A DNA stretch of 64,000 bases from Amaricoccus macauensis_A (GCF_049800915.1 NZ_JBNAFY010000004.1:248001-312000), one strand, 5' to 3'; numbered from the stretch's first letter, positions 45,352 through 54,848 are shown. A program made the numbers and translations. Notes: generated from the sequence alone by a model not told the origin.

Positions 45352-46365
45352 TCAGCCCCAGCAGCGATCCATGCCCTCTTCGACGGAGATCGAATCGACC
45401 CCGTCCACCGGATCATCGGTCACGAGCGCGACGCCCGTGTCGAAGAAGTTCTTGCCTTCCGTCGCTTCGGGCTTGGTGCCGTCCGCAGCGAAAGCAGCAA
45501 TCGCCTCGATGCCCAAGGACGCCATGAGCAGCGGATACTGCTGCGAGGTGGCACCGATCACGCCATCGGCCACGTTCTGCACACCCGGGCAGCCGCCATC
45601 GATGGACACGATCAGCGCATCGCCTTCCGTCCCGATGGACTTGAGCGCCTCATAGGCTCCGGCGGCTGCAGGCTCGTTGATCGTGTAGACCACGTTGATG
45701 GAGGGATCCGTGGCAAGCAGGTTCTCCATCGCCCGGCGACCGCCCTCCTCGTTGCCCTGCGTCACGTCATGACCAACGATGCGGTCGTCGTCCTCATCGC
45801 CCCACTTGTTCGGATCGCCAAGCTCGATCCCGAAGCCCTGCAGGAACCCCTGATCGCGCAGCACACCCACCGAAGGCTGCGACACGTCGAGGTCGAGCAT
45901 CGCGATCCGCGCATCTGCCGCCGCATCCCCGAGCTTCGCCGCGGCCCACTGACCGATCAGCTCGCCCGCAAGGAAATTGTCGGTGGCAAAGGTCATGTCG
46001 GCGGCATCGATCGGATCGAGCGGCGTGTCGAGCGCGATCACCAGAATGCCGGCGTCGCGCGCCTGCTGAACCGTCGGCACGATGGCCGAGGTGTTCGATG
46101 CGGTGATGAGGATGCCGTCCACGCCCGAGGCAATGCAGGTTTCCATGGCGTTGACCTGGCTCTCATTGTCGCCGTCAACCTTGCCCGCATAGCTGTTGAG
46201 CGAGATGCCCAGCTCTTCCGCCTTGGCGTTCGCGCCCTCGCGCATCTTCACGAAGAACGGATTCGTGTCCGTCTTGGTGATGAGACAGGCCGAAACGTCC
46301 TGCGCCCAGGCACCGCCGGTGAAGGCCGCAATTGCGATGGCACTGGCTGTTGCAAGTCTGATCAT
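45352..46365 (-). CDS. frcB: Fructose-type sugar ABC transporter periplasmic binding protein
   Basis: The 337-residue precursor starts at 46365 with GGGAGG upstream and a signal peptide ending AFTGGAWA. The mature protein reads as a periplasmic-binding-protein type I fold: KTDTNPFFVKMREGA, LITASNTSAIVPTV, LDTPLDPIDAAD. It heads frcBCA, with an 86-nt gap to frcC. The upstream region probably binds FrcR. Confidence 0.92.
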   Translation of the reverse strand: MIRLATASAIAIAAFTGGAWAQDVSACLITKTDTNPFFVKMREGANAKAEELGISLNSYAGKVDGDNESQVNAMETCIASGVDGILITASNTSAIVPTVQQARDAGILVIALDTPLDPIDAADMTFATDNFLAGELIGQWAAAKLGDAAADARIAMLDLDVSQPSVGVLRDQGFLQGFGIELGDPNKWGDEDDDRIVGHDVTQGNEEGGRRAMENLLATDPSINVVYTINEPAAAGAYEALKSIGTEGDALIVSIDGGCPGVQNVADGVIGATSQQYPLLMASLGIEAIAAFAADGTKPEATEGKNFFDTGVALVTDDPVDGVDSISVEEGMDRCWG

Positions 46366-46456
46366 GGTAACCTCCCAGTTGGTAACACCGCCGATTGCTT
46401 GGCGGCATCTGTTCCGCTCTTTCACGGATAGCGACTCTTAGCGCCCCTGATATCGT

Positions 46457-46505
46457 GACGTCAATAAATAAATCCACTTGATTTATAAATCTACAGACGT
46501 CATGA
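46457..46505. promoter_or_regulatory. Candidate FrcR operator in the frcB-frcR gap
   Basis: The divergent gap has an AT-rich inverted repeat, ATAAATC-CACTT-GATTTAT (46468-46486), flanked on both sides by GACGTCA copies. This is the only such symmetry in the gap and lies between the two start codons, as expected for a ROK autoregulator site. Binding is not shown. Confidence 0.5.
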
Positions 46506-46534
46506 TCTGATCAACTTTTTGGAGAACCGCCTCG

Positions 46535-47707
46535 ATGGACGGGAACGGAATACGCAGGTTGAGCGACGGCGCAAATCAGACAGGCGTGCGCGCGCACAAC
46601 GAACGGCTCATCATGTCGGTCATTCAGCGCCACGGCGGAATGCCGGGCAGCGATATCGCCAAGATGACGGGCCTCTCAGCCCAGACCGTGTCCAATATCC
46701 TGCGCAAACTGGAGGAAGAGGGCTTTCTCCTGCGGGGCGAGCCGAAGCGCGGGCGCGTCGGCAAGCCCTCCATTCCCATGGCCATCGACCCCGATGGTGC
46801 GATTTCTTTCGGCCTCAAGATCGGCCGGCGCTCCGCGGATCTCGCGATGATGAACATGCATGGCGATGTTCTTGAAAGGAAACAGGCCACCTATCGCTAT
46901 CCCATGCCCGCGGCAATCTTTGCCTTTCTCTCCGAGGGGATAGACACTTTTTCCGCCACGCTGACCGAGCATCAGTCAAGCCGCCTCTGTGGCATCGGAA
47001 TCGCCGCTCCCTCCGATATCTGGAGCTGGGCCGATGTTCTCGGTGCACCCGAAGAGTTCACGATCTGGCGGGAAACCGATTTCGAGCGTGAGATCGCGCG
47101 CTTCAGCGACCTGCCGCTTTTTACCGAGAATGACACCACCGCCGCCTGTCAGGCCGAGCACATCTTCGGGCGCGGGCGCACGTTTTCCGATTACGCCTAT
47201 TTCTTCATCGGGTCTTTCATCGGTGGCGGCGTCGTACTGCGTTCCAGTGTCGTGGAAGGTGGTCAGCGCAATGCCGGCGCGTTCGGCTCGCTGCGCGTGA
47301 CCGACCGGCAGGGCCGGGAATCCGCGCTGATCGACGCCGCGTCACTCTATCTCCTAGAAACGTCGATCACCGAGCTTGGCCTCGACCCCACCCTCATGTG
47401 GCACATGCCGCAGGATTGGACTGCATTCGAATCCGTGCTCGGCACCTGGATCGACAATTCGGCAGCGGCCATCGCCCATGCCAGCCGATCGGTCTGCAGT
47501 GTGATGGATTTCGAGGCCGTGTTGATTGACGGTGCCTTCCCGCCGGATGTGCGTGCGCGCCTCGTCCAGAAGACCCGCGAGGAAATGGATCGGCTCGACA
47601 TGCGCGGCCTCATCGCACCGCGGATCGAGGAAGCGTCCGTCGGCGTCGATGCCCGCGTTCGAGGGGCCGCCTGCGCACCGATCTACGCGCAATACTTCTT
47701 CAAGTGA
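46535..47707 (+). CDS. frcR: ROK-family transcriptional regulator
   Basis: The 390-residue protein has an N-terminal winged helix (MPGSDIAKMTGLSAQTVSNILRKL) and a ROK sugar-kinase-like C-terminal domain (IGSFIGGGVVLRSSVVEGGQRNAGAFGSL). The Cys-rich zinc motif typical of many ROK proteins is not seen; the corresponding region reads LRVTDRQGRESALIDAAS. Divergent from frcB, so it probably represses the importer. No fructokinase gene is seen in this cluster. Stop overlaps the exonuclease stop by 8 nt. Confidence 0.9.
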   Translation: MDGNGIRRLSDGANQTGVRAHNERLIMSVIQRHGGMPGSDIAKMTGLSAQTVSNILRKLEEEGFLLRGEPKRGRVGKPSIPMAIDPDGAISFGLKIGRRSADLAMMNMHGDVLERKQATYRYPMPAAIFAFLSEGIDTFSATLTEHQSSRLCGIGIAAPSDIWSWADVLGAPEEFTIWRETDFEREIARFSDLPLFTENDTTAACQAEHIFGRGRTFSDYAYFFIGSFIGGGVVLRSSVVEGGQRNAGAFGSLRVTDRQGRESALIDAASLYLLETSITELGLDPTLMWHMPQDWTAFESVLGTWIDNSAAAIAHASRSVCSVMDFEAVLIDGAFPPDVRARLVQKTREEMDRLDMRGLIAPRIEEASVGVDARVRGAACAPIYAQYFFK

Positions 47708-48716
47708 GTTCCTGCGCGCTCCGGACGACAACATTGAGTCTGCGCGCCCTTTCGACCAGATCGGAATAGACCCGTCCATTCTCAGTCGCGAAATGCCGAC
47801 ACCACCCTTCGAGGAAGGCCCTCTCGTGTTCCGCCTGCCGCGCCTTTCGCAGGATCACCGCGATCCGCCAGGCACAATGCGGCGAGGGCGCGACCCCATT
47901 CTCGAAATAGCTGCGGCATTCGCTTTCCACCCGCTCAAGATGCGCGTCGAAATCGTTTTCCGTCACTTTGATGGCGCCAGATCGCCTGCGCGGAACGCCC
48001 CTTCTCACGTTGACCGTCCCGACTGTCGGGACTGGCGCGTCCATCAGAAAGCGAACCAAACCATCAAGCCGTGAAAGATGCGGCACCACATCCGGGCCTC
48101 GCACGATCCGCGCGCTCGAAGCGGTGCGCATTTCGCGGCCCCCTGCCCCGTCAAGAATCTGCCCGTAGCTCAGGCCCGTGCGAGTTTCCGCCAGAAGCAC
48201 GACCATGGCTGCGGCTTTCGCATCCTCACCGGCATCGTGGTGATCGAATTCGAGGTCCAGCGCCCGCTTCAGATGCGCCAGCCCATGTCCACCACTGCCC
48301 TTGAATTCCGGCCAGGCCCTACGCGCGATCTTCACGCTGTCCCCCCATGACCATAGCGGCTCATCCTGCCCGATCACCGCGCAGGCACTGCGGATCGCCC
48401 GGCGATCGAATCCGCTGTGCTGGATGATGAAATGGCGATCGAGCAGCGGCTCGATCCGACGCAGGACCTCCGCGAATTGCGGTGCACCCCGGACCATCTC
48501 CGCATCTATTCCGTGGATCTGCACGTTGAACGAAGAGAAGCGCTGCTTGGGGTCGACAAGCGTGCTCCACACCTCGATCCCACCCTCCGCATCGACGCAG
48601 GCAAGGCCGATCTGGCATATGCTCGAGGGATCGGAGTTGGCCGTTTCCACGTCGAGCGCCACGAAACGGAACGAACCGCGCGGAAAGTTCTGGGCGATTT
48701 TTGGGGTGAAGAACAA
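47700..48716 (-). CDS. DnaQ-like 3'-5' exonuclease domain protein
   Basis: A 338-residue protein. The first ~175 residues form a DEDDh exonuclease: Asp22 and Glu24 in ALDVETA, an Asp in HSGFDRRAI and HHDAGEDA near 160. This is the proofreading/RNase T-like fold. The C-terminal ~140 residues are unrecognised; they contain basic patches that might bind nucleic acid. TTG start at 48716 has GGAG six nt upstream. It converges on frcR, overlapping by 8 nt. Confidence 0.85.
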   Translation of the reverse strand: MFFTPKIAQNFPRGSFRFVALDVETANSDPSSICQIGLACVDAEGGIEVWSTLVDPKQRFSSFNVQIHGIDAEMVRGAPQFAEVLRRIEPLLDRHFIIQHSGFDRRAIRSACAVIGQDEPLWSWGDSVKIARRAWPEFKGSGGHGLAHLKRALDLEFDHHDAGEDAKAAAMVVLLAETRTGLSYGQILDGAGGREMRTASSARIVRGPDVVPHLSRLDGLVRFLMDAPVPTVGTVNVRRGVPRRRSGAIKVTENDFDAHLERVESECRSYFENGVAPSPHCAWRIAVILRKARQAEHERAFLEGWCRHFATENGRVYSDLVERARRLNVVVRSAQELT

Positions 48717-48907
48717 GGCACGCTCCGGAAAGTGTCGGTCAGACTGCAGGCTACATCAGCTATCCCTGGTCCGCCATGCCGTGAAAACCGGTCAGGGCGC
48801 TTTTCCATCCGCGTTCTCCCTGCCCGCGGTCGCATCCCTCCCCTTGCCGGCGCGGATGTCCGCCCCATGTCGAACGGGAACGAGGGCAACGAGAACAGCG
48901 ACGGGCG

Positions 48908-49537
48908 ATGATCGTGGAGTGGTTCAACCAACATACCGGGCTGATTCAGGCTGTGATGAGCGCGACGACGGCGATCATCTGGCTAGTCTATCTCCATGCA
49001 ATCCTGAGTGGTTACCGGCGGCAACGGCGCGCCACGATCATCATCACCGCCACGGGTCATGGTCTCAATGCGCGGTGTTTTGTTGCCAATCTTGGCCTGG
49101 AACCCGTCAACGTCCTGGGCGTGGTCATCGATTCCGAACTGGACGGGGTCAAGCGCCGGACGGATATCGCCGAACTGAACGGTTCCGCCGAAGACAGCAC
49201 CCAGATTTCCAAGAGCATTCCGCATGGACCGCTCACGAGCGGGGCATACGCCGACATCGGCACGTTCAAGCAGCTCTGCGGCCTGACCCAGCCCTCCGAC
49301 GATCACCCCAGACCGAATGAGGGTGAGATCATTGTGACGGTGATCGCGACCACCGCGGCCGACAGCTATCTCGCCGGCGCGAAACGCACCTTCTTCATCG
49401 AGGCGGCGGATGAAGGCGGCCCGCCTTACCTCCGGGCAGATTCAGCTCAGACGAAACAGATCCGGTCGCGCGCGGGGCGCAGGCAGCTCGAGAGCGCGCT
49501 TGGATGCTACAACGACGATCATCAAACCCGATTTTGA
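48908..49537 (+). CDS. Hypothetical single-pass membrane protein
   Basis: The 209-residue protein has one membrane helix (about 11-34) followed by a basic stretch YRRQRR and a soluble domain rich in beta strands (ATIIITATGHGLNARCFVANL, VVIDSELDG). The soluble region most likely faces the cytoplasm by the positive-inside rule. I recognise no family. Confidence 0.75.
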   Translation: MIVEWFNQHTGLIQAVMSATTAIIWLVYLHAILSGYRRQRRATIIITATGHGLNARCFVANLGLEPVNVLGVVIDSELDGVKRRTDIAELNGSAEDSTQISKSIPHGPLTSGAYADIGTFKQLCGLTQPSDDHPRPNEGEIIVTVIATTAADSYLAGAKRTFFIEAADEGGPPYLRADSAQTKQIRSRAGRRQLESALGCYNDDHQTRF

Positions 49538-49566
49538 GCCATAGGATCCCTCCATCCGACGCAAAA

Positions 49567-49610
49567 CGTTTATGCATGGTTTGTGCATAGGTTGTGCATG
49601 GGTTGTGTAT
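49567..49610. repeat. Four 11-bp-spaced repeats around GGTTGTGCAT
   Basis: TGCAT/TGTAT cores occur at 49573, 49584, 49595 and 49606, spaced exactly 11 bp. The two central units share TTGTGCAT, the last has TTGTGTAT, the first is divergent. They lie just past the membrane protein stop and next to the MscS stop. Confidence 0.75.
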
Positions 49611-49626
49611 CGAAAAAATTGGGCAT

Positions 49627-51000
49627 TCAGCCCCGTGGCGGCGTATGCTGGCTGGGGTCCAACCGCACGTTGATCTCCGACCCGCCTTTCACGTAAATGT
49701 CCCTGTGGCCCAGCGGTGTGCGGATGTCGTTGGCCCGGAATTTCTCCCAGATCGCAAGCAGTACATCACTGCGAACATTGATGATTCCGTTGGTCGGGTC
49801 TTCGATCCAGAACCGCATTTCCAGGTTCACCGAACTGTCCCCGAAGCTCATCAGCCGACAGACAGGCGCTGGATTCTGCAGAACGCGCGGCGTTTCTGCC
49901 GCCGCTTCCACGGCTAGTTCCATAGCGTGCCGTACATCGCAATCGAACGACACTCCAATGGGCGTTAGGAGCCGTAACCTGTTGTTTGTATAGGACCAAT
50001 TTATGATCCGGCGCGTGATCAGATCCTCGTTCGGCACCAGCCATTCGGTGCCGTCGCGTGTTGTGAGAGAAACATATCGGGCATTGAGAGATGTGACCCA
50101 GCCAAAGAGCTGTACGGCGCGATTGTCCGGATTGCTTAACTCCACCACGTCACCGGGCTTGATCGACCGATCGAAGAGCAGGATCACACCACTGATGATG
50201 TTGGCGATGGGCTTCTGAAGACCGAAACCGATACCCACGCCCAGCGCACCGGTAAAAAGCGCGAAGGCCGTAAGGTCGATCCCCGCCCCGGTCAACGCCG
50301 CCACCATCGCCGTGGTGATAAGCACGAAACGCAATGACTTGCTCGTCAAAACCCGCAGCGACGGCGTCAGCCCCGACGCCCGCTCGACCCGCGACTCAAC
50401 AAGCCGCGAGACCGCTAGTGCGACCCAGAGGAGCACGGCCAGCTGCACGCCGCCGCGCAGAATATCAAGCAAGGTCAGACGTGTATTGCCGAGGCGAATT
50501 CCCATGTGATCGAGCCAGACGATCGCGGGGCCGAGCATCTCGAAGATGTTCAGCGCCGCCACGAGGAAGACCAGAAAGGCAAAAAGCTTGGAGAAGAAAT
50601 CGTTGCGGATGAATCGGCTGACCAACCGGATCGGAACCCATGCCCCGAGGAGATTGGCACAGATCGCGATCAGACCTGCGGGCAAGCCAAAGCCCGACCA
50701 GATCGGCAGCGCCAGAAGAAGCACGACAAGCGCAATCATCGGAACGGCGAGGGAAATGGTGGCCTTTAGCACCAGCCCCATGACCGGCATTCGGATCGCC
50801 GGGCGCATCGTCCGCCGCAGAAGCGCTGCACGCAGCGGCCGTGCCAAGATCCAGGCAAAGACGAAGGCACCAATGACGAACGCCGCCTGCCCGAGAGAAC
50901 TCCAGACGAACACACGGGTCAGCAGCCAGTATTCCGCCTGCATCTGGAAATTCTCAATCGCGATAACGTCAATCAGACGCTGGTAGCTCTCCATATGCAC
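49627..51000 (-). CDS. MscS-family mechanosensitive channel
   Basis: The 457-residue protein has five to six membrane helices, ending in a pore-lining helix with GALGVGIGFGLQKPIANIISG followed by the beta domain (FDRSIKPGDVVELSN) and a C-terminal alpha-beta domain. This matches MscS-type osmotic-release channels. GTG at 51000 and ATG at 50994 are both possible starts. No functional partner gene is adjacent. Confidence 0.92.
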   Translation of the reverse strand: MHMESYQRLIDVIAIENFQMQAEYWLLTRVFVWSSLGQAAFVIGAFVFAWILARPLRAALLRRTMRPAIRMPVMGLVLKATISLAVPMIALVVLLLALPIWSGFGLPAGLIAICANLLGAWVPIRLVSRFIRNDFFSKLFAFLVFLVAALNIFEMLGPAIVWLDHMGIRLGNTRLTLLDILRGGVQLAVLLWVALAVSRLVESRVERASGLTPSLRVLTSKSLRFVLITTAMVAALTGAGIDLTAFALFTGALGVGIGFGLQKPIANIISGVILLFDRSIKPGDVVELSNPDNRAVQLFGWVTSLNARYVSLTTRDGTEWLVPNEDLITRRIINWSYTNNRLRLLTPIGVSFDCDVRHAMELAVEAAAETPRVLQNPAPVCRLMSFGDSSVNLEMRFWIEDPTNGIINVRSDVLLAIWEKFRANDIRTPLGHRDIYVKGGSEINVRLDPSQHTPPRG

Positions 51001-51158
51001 AAATCTCGCTGCTGGACGCTCATTCCCGTGGCCTCTCGACTATCGGCAATCCGCAGGTAAAGGATCAACCGTGAACTCGCCGTCTTGCCGCACCCCGCAC
51101 GGCTCGTCTATCGTTGTCCTGGTCCAACGGGCCGCTCAAACTCGCCAGGGGGAGGAAC

Positions 51159-52169
51159 ATGCTCCAGCTCCGTCAGCGGTGTCGACTGCACGGCCTGCTC
51201 TTCAGCCTAGTTTTCGCTTGCGGCCTTTTCCCGCAGGGAGCGGCGGGGCTCGAACAACGGCTGATCTCGGTGTCAACAGGCGGACGCACCGGCGTCTATT
51301 ACTTTGCCGGCGGCGCAATCTGCAGCTTTCTAAATGCCCTGAGGTGGAGCACCGGCGTGCGGTGTCTGGCAAAATCGACATTCGGATCGATCGAGAACCT
51401 CAATGCCGTGCGCAGCGGACGCACGACCTTCGGAATCGTCCAGTCGGATTGGCAATATCATGCGGTCACCGGCAGCAGCGTTTTTGAAGCTGCGGGGCCT
51501 GACACGGAATTGCGCGCGATCTTCGCACTTTTTCCGGAACCACTCACTGTTGTCGCAGGCCCCGACACCGACATTGATCGCTTCGTCGATCTCGCCGAGA
51601 AAAGGGTCAGCCTCGGACCCGCGGGGTCTGGAGGGCGCGCAACCATGTATGCAGTGATGAACGCGCTGGGGTGGACGGAAAGTGAATTCGCGTATGTTGC
51701 CGATCTGCCCATGGATGCACTCTCAAGCGCAATCTGCTCCGGTGAAATTGATGCGGCAGTCTTTGTCGTGGCGCATCCCAACTTGACGGTCGACAACATG
51801 GTCAACGATTGTGGCGCACGCCTGGTGCCGCTCGAGGGTGAAAGCATTGATGCCATTGTCGAGAAGCAGACACACTATGTCGAAACCGAGATCCCGGCCG
51901 GGACTTATTCAGGGCAGACTGCGGGCGTGCCAGCCTTCGCAATCCGAGCGACCATGGTGGCGTCAGCCCGCACGGCACCGTCTTTGGTCGAGATGCTTGT
52001 AGAGACGGTTTTCAACAACCTCGACGAACTTCGCGCCTCTCATCCCGCATTTGAGGACCTCGACCCGCAGAGCATGGTCACCGAGGGGCTTACGGCACCG
52101 CTTCATATTGGCGCGCGTCAATACTACGAGGCGCAGGGGTTCCTTTCCGAGCCGGCCCGAAGCCAGTAG
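51159..52169 (+). CDS. TAXI-family periplasmic binding protein, orphan
   Basis: Start at 51159 with a near-ideal GGGGGAGGAAC upstream. The 336-residue precursor has a signal peptide (about 1-28, LLFSLVFACGLFPQGAAG) and a TAXI domain: ISVSTGGRTGVYYFAGGAIC and SLGPAGSGGRATMYAVM. This is a normal-length TAXI binder with no C-terminal membrane part. TAXI proteins normally serve TRAP transporters, but none is nearby. The ligand is unknown. Confidence 0.9.
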   Translation: MLQLRQRCRLHGLLFSLVFACGLFPQGAAGLEQRLISVSTGGRTGVYYFAGGAICSFLNALRWSTGVRCLAKSTFGSIENLNAVRSGRTTFGIVQSDWQYHAVTGSSVFEAAGPDTELRAIFALFPEPLTVVAGPDTDIDRFVDLAEKRVSLGPAGSGGRATMYAVMNALGWTESEFAYVADLPMDALSSAICSGEIDAAVFVVAHPNLTVDNMVNDCGARLVPLEGESIDAIVEKQTHYVETEIPAGTYSGQTAGVPAFAIRATMVASARTAPSLVEMLVETVFNNLDELRASHPAFEDLDPQSMVTEGLTAPLHIGARQYYEAQGFLSEPARSQ

Positions 52170-52188
52170 TCCGGCAACATCAAGCGAG

Positions 52189-53082
52189 TCAGTCCCGCGC
52201 CGAGTAGATCCAGCCGCTGGCTCGCGAAACCTCGGACTTGATGAAGCCCACTACGGCCTGCACGCGACGTATCTCCCGCTGGCTCTCGTGATAGGCTAGC
52301 CAATAGGAACGGCGCACGGAATGCGCGGGCATCAGTCGAACAAGACCGGTTTCGGCGCAGGCAATGAAGTCGTGCAAAACGCCAATTCCGGCCCCCGATC
52401 GCACCGCCTGCATCTGCCCGAGCGCACTCGATATGGCGATGCCAGGGCGGAAGGCTCCGTATATCTGCGCCGCATAGTCCAGCGAGCGTGCGTAAAGGAG
52501 GTCTTCAACGTATCCTACCAGCCTGTGCTTGCCGAGATCGTCCGGCCCGTCAGGACAGCCCATGTCGGCGATGTAGTCATCGGAGGCAAAGAGGCCGAGC
52601 GAGTAGTCTGTCAGCTTCGCGGTAACAGCCCGCCCCCGCTCGGGTCGGCCAACGAGAATGGCGACATCCGCCTCACGTTGGGAGAGCGAGAAACTGCGCG
52701 GAACCGGCACGAGTTCCACATTCAGGTCCGGGTGGCGGGCCGCGAGCAGGCGAAGGCGCGGTGCGAGAAAATGGATACCGAAGCCGTCAGGCGCCCCGAT
52801 GCGGACGGTGCCGGATATGCGTGCAGTCCCACCCTTGAAGAGAGCCTCACCCTCAAGCATTGCCGTTTCGGCCCTCTCAAGATGAGCGACCAGAGCTGCA
52901 CCCTCGGATGTCAGCGCGCAGCCCTGCGGCCCGCGCACCACGAGGGTGGTCTGTAACCCGGCCTCAAGATGGGTCAATCGCCTGCTGAGCGTGGCTTGGT
53001 TGATACCGAGGCGACGGCCCGCTGCGAGCATCTGCCCTTCACGTGCGATGGCCAAAAAGATCCGCGCGTCATCCCAGTTCAT
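52189..53082 (-). CDS. LysR-family transcriptional regulator
   Basis: The start at 53082 has GAGG upstream and gives 297 residues: an N-terminal winged helix (MNWDDARIFLAIAREGQMLAAGRRLGINQATLSRRLTHLE, read as separate segments) and a substrate-binding effector domain. It is divergent from mmsA across a 131-bp gap, the usual place for LysR control of the partner. The effector could be an intermediate of valine or propionate catabolism (inference). Confidence 0.88.
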   Translation of the reverse strand: MNWDDARIFLAIAREGQMLAAGRRLGINQATLSRRLTHLEAGLQTTLVVRGPQGCALTSEGAALVAHLERAETAMLEGEALFKGGTARISGTVRIGAPDGFGIHFLAPRLRLLAARHPDLNVELVPVPRSFSLSQREADVAILVGRPERGRAVTAKLTDYSLGLFASDDYIADMGCPDGPDDLGKHRLVGYVEDLLYARSLDYAAQIYGAFRPGIAISSALGQMQAVRSGAGIGVLHDFIACAETGLVRLMPAHSVRRSYWLAYHESQREIRRVQAVVGFIKSEVSRASGWIYSARD

Positions 53083-53213
53083 GCCGAAACCTCGGACGGG
53101 TGCTATGCAAAAACGCATAATCATCTTCCGACATTGTCGATTTATTTCTCAGTTTTGCAAACCTAAATTTCGGCTGAAGCCATGAGCTACGTGATGCATA
53201 AGGGGAGAAAGTA

Positions 53214-54713
53214 ATGACTGAGATTGGACACTACATCGACAACGCCCGCGTTGCAGGCACGTCCGGCCGCAGCCAGCCGGTCTTCAACCCCGCAATTGGC
53301 CAGTCGGAGAAGTCCGTGGCCCTCGCCTCGGTCGAAGAAGTCAATGCCGCTGTCGCTTCAGCCAATGCCGCCTGGTCCAATTGGGCTTCCACGCCCGCGC
53401 TGCGTCGCGCGCGAATCCTTGATCGGTTCAAGATGATCCTCTGGGAGCGGGCGGACCAGCTTGCCGAGGTGATCTCGTCCGAACACGGCAAGACCCATGA
53501 CGACGCGCTCGGCGAAGTGACCCGCGGGCTCGAGGTCGTGGAGTTCGCCGTCGGCGCACCGAACCTGCTCAAGGGCGAGATCACCGAGAACGTCGGTACC
53601 AATGTCGATAGCCACAGCCTGCGCCAGCCGCTCGGTGTCGTGGCAGGCATCACGCCCTTCAACTTTCCCTGCATGGTGCCGATGTGGATGTTCCCAGTGG
53701 CACTGGCCTGCGGCAACACCTTCGTCCTGAAGCCCTCCGAGCGCGATCCTTCCGCCTCGCTCTTGATTGCCGAATGGCTCACCGAGGCCGGCCTGCCCGA
53801 AGGCGTCTTCAACGTGGTTCAGGGCGACAAGCTGGCGGTGGACACGCTGCTCGAACACCCCGACGTCAAGGCGATCAGCTTCGTGGGCTCTACCCCGATC
53901 GCGAAATACATCTATGAGACCGGCACGAAGAACGGCAAGCGCGTCCAGGCACTGGGCGGCGCGAAAAACCACATGGTGATCCTGCCCGACGCCGATCTCG
54001 ACATGGCGGCCAATGCCCTGATGGGCGCGGCCTACGGCTCCGCCGGGGAGCGCTGCATGGCGATCTCGGTGGCGGTTCCGGTGACCGACAAGGTGGCCGA
54101 TGCCCTGGTCGAGAAACTCGTGCCGAAGATCGAGGCGCTCAAGGTCGGCCCTGCCGCGGACCGCGCGTCCGACATGGGACCGGTCGTCACGAAAGCCGCG
54201 CAGGAGAAGATCCTGGGCTACATCGACAAGGGCGAGGCCGAAGGGGCGAAGGTCGTCGTGGATGGCCGAGGCTTCAAGGCGCCGCAGGGCTATGAGGATG
54301 GCTACTTTGTCGGCCCAACCCTGATCGACGACGTTACGCCCGACATGACGATCTGGAAGGAGGAGATCTTCGGCCCGGTGCTCTCTATCGTGCGCCGCAA
54401 CAGCTATGCCGATGCGGTCGACCTGGTGCATGCGCATGAATACGCCAATGGTGTGGCGATCTTCACCCGCGATGGTGACGCGGCCCGGAATTTCGGCCAC
54501 GAGATCGAAGTGGGCATGGTTGGCATCAACGTGCCGATCCCGGTGCCGATGGCCTTCCACTCCTTTGGCGGCTGGAAGCAGTCCCTCTTCGGTGACCACC
54601 ACATGCATGGCCCCGAAGGCATCCGCTTCTACACCCGGCTAAAGACAATCACCACGCGCTGGCCCACCGGCGTGCGCTCCGATCCGGAATTCGTCATGCC
54701 CACGATGGGGTAA
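53214..54713 (+). CDS. mmsA: CoA-acylating methylmalonate-semialdehyde dehydrogenase
   Basis: MmsA converts methylmalonate semialdehyde to propanoyl-CoA in valine and inositol catabolism. The 499 residues contain the family-typical GVVAGITPFNFPCMVPMWMF, the Cys-containing YGSAGERCMAISVAV (nucleophile Cys near 282) and FGPVLSIVRR. Length fits. It is divergent from the LysR regulator and stands without other mms genes. Confidence 0.95.
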   Translation: MTEIGHYIDNARVAGTSGRSQPVFNPAIGQSEKSVALASVEEVNAAVASANAAWSNWASTPALRRARILDRFKMILWERADQLAEVISSEHGKTHDDALGEVTRGLEVVEFAVGAPNLLKGEITENVGTNVDSHSLRQPLGVVAGITPFNFPCMVPMWMFPVALACGNTFVLKPSERDPSASLLIAEWLTEAGLPEGVFNVVQGDKLAVDTLLEHPDVKAISFVGSTPIAKYIYETGTKNGKRVQALGGAKNHMVILPDADLDMAANALMGAAYGSAGERCMAISVAVPVTDKVADALVEKLVPKIEALKVGPAADRASDMGPVVTKAAQEKILGYIDKGEAEGAKVVVDGRGFKAPQGYEDGYFVGPTLIDDVTPDMTIWKEEIFGPVLSIVRRNSYADAVDLVHAHEYANGVAIFTRDGDAARNFGHEIEVGMVGINVPIPVPMAFHSFGGWKQSLFGDHHMHGPEGIRFYTRLKTITTRWPTGVRSDPEFVMPTMG

Positions 54714-54848
54714 TCCGACTTCGAATATCCTGGAATGGCAGTAATTCAGGGGTCAGGCCAAACGGTCTGGCCCCATATGCATTCGGCGGCCAGCCTCTTG
54801 GGGATCGAATGGCATGATCGACCGGCACAGCCTGACAATTCGGACTGG

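Noticed and set aside
44273..46431. Two long plus-strand frames across the sugar importer genes
   Set aside because: Antisense shadows of frcC and frcB, both of which have clear starts, signal or membrane features.
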